The position numbers and the translations under genes were made by a program. The notes beneath the pieces are model-generated. The model made no database searches and was not told the DNA's origin. It saw nothing but the letters and a program-made list of their open reading frames with translations. 7,134 nt of DNA, from assembly GCA_021779435.1 (NCBI GenBank), contig JAJYAR010000137.1, positions 1-7,134 of the forward strand. Direction: 5' to 3'. This document shows positions 5,554-7,134 of the stretch, one piece after another. Each line of letters opens with the position of its first letter. Position 1 is the stretch's first letter. This DNA is from a bacterium. Its GTDB lineage: Bacteria; Verrucomicrobiota; Verrucomicrobiae; JAJYAR01.

Positions 5554-6093
5554 ATGCCTGCCGTACTCGCAATCCTGGCGGAGGGATTTGAGGAGATCGA
5601 GGCGACCGCACCGGTCGACCTGCTGCGCCGCGCCGGCGCGGAAGTGACGGTCGCCGCCCTCGGCGCCGATATTCATGTCACGGGACGGACCGGGATCACG
5701 GTCCATGCGGACACGACGCTGGCGAAGGTCGAGCACCTGCTGTTCGACTGCGTCTTTCTTCCCGGCGGCCCGGGCGTGAAACAGCTGCGGGCCGACCCGC
5801 GGGTTGGCGCTGTTGTCCTGCGGCATCATGCGGCGGCACGATGGATTGCAGCGATTTGCGCGGCACCGACGGTGCTCAACGACCTGGGTTTGCTTGTGGG
5901 GAAGAAGTACACTGCCCACTTTTCGGTGGCCGCGGAGCTGCCGGACATCCTCACCGACCAGCGGGTGGTCGAGGACGGACTCCTCCTCACCTCACGTGGA
6001 GCGGGAACGGCCATCGATTTCGGCCTGTTTTTGGTCGAAAAGTTGTACTCGCCCGAAAGGTCGGCCGAAATTGGCCGATCCATTTGCGCGTAA
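5554..6093 (+). CDS. DJ-1/PfpI family protein (YajL/ThiJ-like)
   Basis: Member of the DJ-1/ThiJ/PfpI superfamily closest in layout to DJ-1 and YajL: cytoplasmic, flavodoxin-like fold, linked to oxidative stress protection and to glyoxalase or protein/nucleotide deglycase activity (the latter is debated). The 179-residue length matches human DJ-1 (189) and YajL. Key residues are in place: Glu16 in LAEGFEEIEA (equivalent to DJ-1 Glu18), the nucleophile Cys102 in AAICAAPTVL (DJ-1 Cys106; Ala replaces Gly after it), and His122 in the following TAHF strand (DJ-1 His126). FDCVFLPGGPG at 64-74 and LLLTSRGAGTAIDF at 143-156 are strongly conserved family blocks. The ATG at 5554 is immediately before the first strand. 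It is head to head with the SDR gene with a 17-base gap. Exact enzymatic role is not determinable from sequence. Confidence 0.94.
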   Translation: MPAVLAILAEGFEEIEATAPVDLLRRAGAEVTVAALGADIHVTGRTGITVHADTTLAKVEHLLFDCVFLPGGPGVKQLRADPRVGAVVLRHHAAARWIAAICAAPTVLNDLGLLVGKKYTAHFSVAAELPDILTDQRVVEDGLLLTSRGAGTAIDFGLFLVEKLYSPERSAEIGRSICA

Positions 6094-6123
6094 GGTTCTC
6101 CAGCCTCGCGTCAGCCTTTGTCC

Positions 6124-6143
6124 GGGGGGCCTTTAGGCTTTCC
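6124..6143 (+). terminator. Hairpin 31 bases after the DJ-1 gene (weak terminator candidate)
   Basis: The RNA could form an 8-pair stem (6124-6131 with 6136-6143) closed by a UUUA loop, but three pairs are G-U and no T-run follows. A second mini-hairpin, GGGC-TTT-GCCC, sits at 6151-6161. Together they may end DJ-1 transcription or belong to the asnB leader. Confidence 0.25.
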
Positions 6144-6239
6144 AGCTTAGGGGCTTTGCCCTACTTATCCCGTGCATTTGTGGCACCCCCTCCTGTGCAC
6201 TGCCCGGTCGCCCGTTTCAGGAAGCGACGGGGCGAAGCC

Positions 6240-6254
6240 ATGACGGAGAACTGA
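6240..6254 (+). other. Possible 4-codon leader ORF before asnB
   Basis: ATG ACG GAG AAC TGA would encode M-T-E-N and stops 10 bases before the asnB start. It contains one Asn codon. Such a short ORF is easily a chance event, and there is no ribosome-binding site for it. Confidence 0.12.
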
Positions 6255-6264
6255 GTACCTAACC

Positions 6265-7134
6265 ATGTGCGGCATCGCAGGTTTTATTGGACCCGGTCTT
6301 CCGCCACAGGAGTGCCGGGAAGCCGTGGAACGCATGTGTGCGGTGATGCGCCACCGTGGTCCGGACGACGGGGGGTTCGCGGCGCTTCCCGACGGGGCGA
6401 TCGGCAGTTGCCGGCTGGCGATCTTTGATCCGCGCCACGGGCGCCAGCCGATGGTGTCGCCGGACGGCCGTTGGACGCTCGTGTTCAACGGCGCCATCTA
6501 CAACTTCGGCGAGTTGCGCACGGAGCTGGCCGGTGCCGGCTGGGCGTTTCGCACGAACTGCGACACCGAAGTCCTGCTCGCAGCGTACGCGCACTGGGGA
6601 GAAAAGTGCCTGCCCCGGCTCCGCGGGATGTTCGCGTTTGCCGTGTGGGACGCCCAGGAGCGAAGCCTCTTTCTGGCCCGCGACCCGTTCGGCATCAAGC
6701 CGCTGTATTTCAAGAAGACCGGCGGCCGGCTGCTCTTTGCCTCCGAACTCAACGCGCTCTTCGCGTCACGTCAGGCGACGCCGGAAATCGATCCGGCGGC
6801 GGTGTCCGACTATCTCGCGTGGCTTGCGGTGCCTGCACCGCGGACGATTTACCGCGACGTGCTCACCTTGCGGCCCGGCGAGTGCGCTCTCCTTCGCGAG
6901 GGGCGGCTCACGGTGCGTCCCACCTGGAGTTTCCGCGAAATTCCCGAAGCACACGCGTGCGCCACGCACGAGGAGTTCGTCCGGGAGCTGCGTGGGCGGC
7001 TCGAGGAGACCATCGCAGCCCACATGCTCGCGGACGTGCCGGTGGGCGCGTTCCTCTCGGGCGGTCTCGACTCGGCCGCGGTGGTCGGCCTGATGACACG
7101 TGCGAGCGGCTCGCCGCTTCGGACCTTCTGCATC
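6265..7134 (+). CDS. asnB: Glutamine-hydrolysing asparagine synthetase (3' end missing)
   Basis: Makes asparagine from aspartate, glutamine and ATP in the cytoplasm, or, in surface-polysaccharide clusters, a related amide transfer; the AsnB family covers both. The frame runs without a stop to the window edge, giving 290 residues of an expected 550-650. N-terminal glutaminase (class II, Ntn): Cys2 nucleophile in MCGIAGFIG after removal of Met1, MRHRGPDDGG at 28-37, Arg50 in CRLAIFD, oxyanion residues N75-G76 in VFNGAIYNF, Asp100 in TNCDTEVLL, GMFAFAVWD at 121-129 and LARDPFGIKPLYF at 137-149. The synthetase domain begins with VPVGAFLSGGLDSAAV, where SGGLDS at 265-270 is the ATP pyrophosphatase loop. 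One oddity: the usual Glu in NGEIYN, which contacts glutamine in E. coli AsnB, is Ala77 here. The start is fixed by Cys2. No Shine-Dalgarno sequence within normal distance. Confidence 0.95.
   Translation, partial: MCGIAGFIGPGLPPQECREAVERMCAVMRHRGPDDGGFAALPDGAIGSCRLAIFDPRHGRQPMVSPDGRWTLVFNGAIYNFGELRTELAGAGWAFRTNCDTEVLLAAYAHWGEKCLPRLRGMFAFAVWDAQERSLFLARDPFGIKPLYFKKTGGRLLFASELNALFASRQATPEIDPAAVSDYLAWLAVPAPRTIYRDVLTLRPGECALLREGRLTVRPTWSFREIPEAHACATHEEFVRELRGRLEETIAAHMLADVPVGAFLSGGLDSAAVVGLMTRASGSPLRTFCI

Larger units (their letters stand above)
6094..6264 (+). other. Intergenic leader between the DJ-1 gene and asnB
   Basis: The 171 bases hold no credible gene. The first half is rich in CTTT motifs (GGCCTTT, GGCTTTCC, GGGCTTTGCCC) with the small hairpins noted separately. 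The second half has GTGCA (6172-6176) facing TGCAC (6196-6200), and a hairpin TCGCCCGT (6208-6215) with ACGGGGCGA (6227-6235, one bulged G) that competes with GTCGC (6207-6211) / GCGAC (6224-6228). A promoter for asnB is likely here but no clear -35/-10 pair is visible. It does not match any riboswitch I know. Confidence 0.4.

Noticed and set aside
5537..5611. Longer start of the SDR gene at 5611
   Set aside because: It would overlap the start of the divergent DJ-1 gene and adds 25 residues ahead of a Rossmann strand that normally sits near the N-terminus.
6356..7093. Plus-strand frame of 245 codons inside asnB
   Set aside because: It is a shifted frame of asnB, whose own frame shows all conserved motifs from Cys2 to SGGLDS.

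Overview
The window is a GC-rich, densely coded stretch of bacterial chromosome. It holds seven protein genes, two of them cut by the window edges, and no RNA genes, phage genes, transposases or CRISPR arrays that I can recognise. A polysaccharide-type O-acetylesterase, acyltransferase-3 genes, start codons with almost no Shine-Dalgarno sequence, and an intergenic element built of GATTTTC/GAAAATC heptads together remind me most of Verrucomicrobiota (Opitutae-like). That placement is an impression from gene style, not a demonstrated assignment.

Layout. (1) Positions 1-2354, plus strand: the 3' part of a sialate O-acetylesterase-like SGNH hydrolase, followed after 6 bases by an acyltransferase-3 membrane protein. 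This looks like one operon that removes and adds acyl groups on glycans. (2) Positions 2374-5536, minus strand, read right to left: an atypical SDR/NAD(P)-binding epimerase-like gene, ybaB (nucleoid-associated protein), a 180-base inverted heptad-repeat element, recR (recombinational repair), and a second, unrelated-looking acyltransferase-3 gene starting 5 bases after recR. The two acyltransferase genes converge tail to tail with 19 bases between their stops, and an inverted repeat includes both stop codons. (3) Positions 5554-6093, plus strand: a DJ-1/PfpI family gene, head to head with the SDR gene only 17 bases away. (4) Positions 6094-6264: a leader region with several possible RNA hairpins. 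(5) Positions 6265-7134, plus strand: the first 290 codons of a glutamine-hydrolysing asparagine synthetase (AsnB family), running off the window.

How the genes work together. ybaB-recR is a widely conserved housekeeping pair, usually downstream of dnaX; here dnaX is not adjacent and an SDR gene sits in its place. The esterase and its acyltransferase neighbour probably act on the same class of cell-surface or scavenged polysaccharide. The other genes look like ordinary metabolic or stress functions placed side by side.

The most unusual item is the repeat element between ybaB and recR. It fills the whole gap, supplies the ybaB stop codon and the recR leader, and could fold so that the ybaB stop and recR start lie next to each other. 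I did not find a clear new multi-gene system; most of the window is recognisable.
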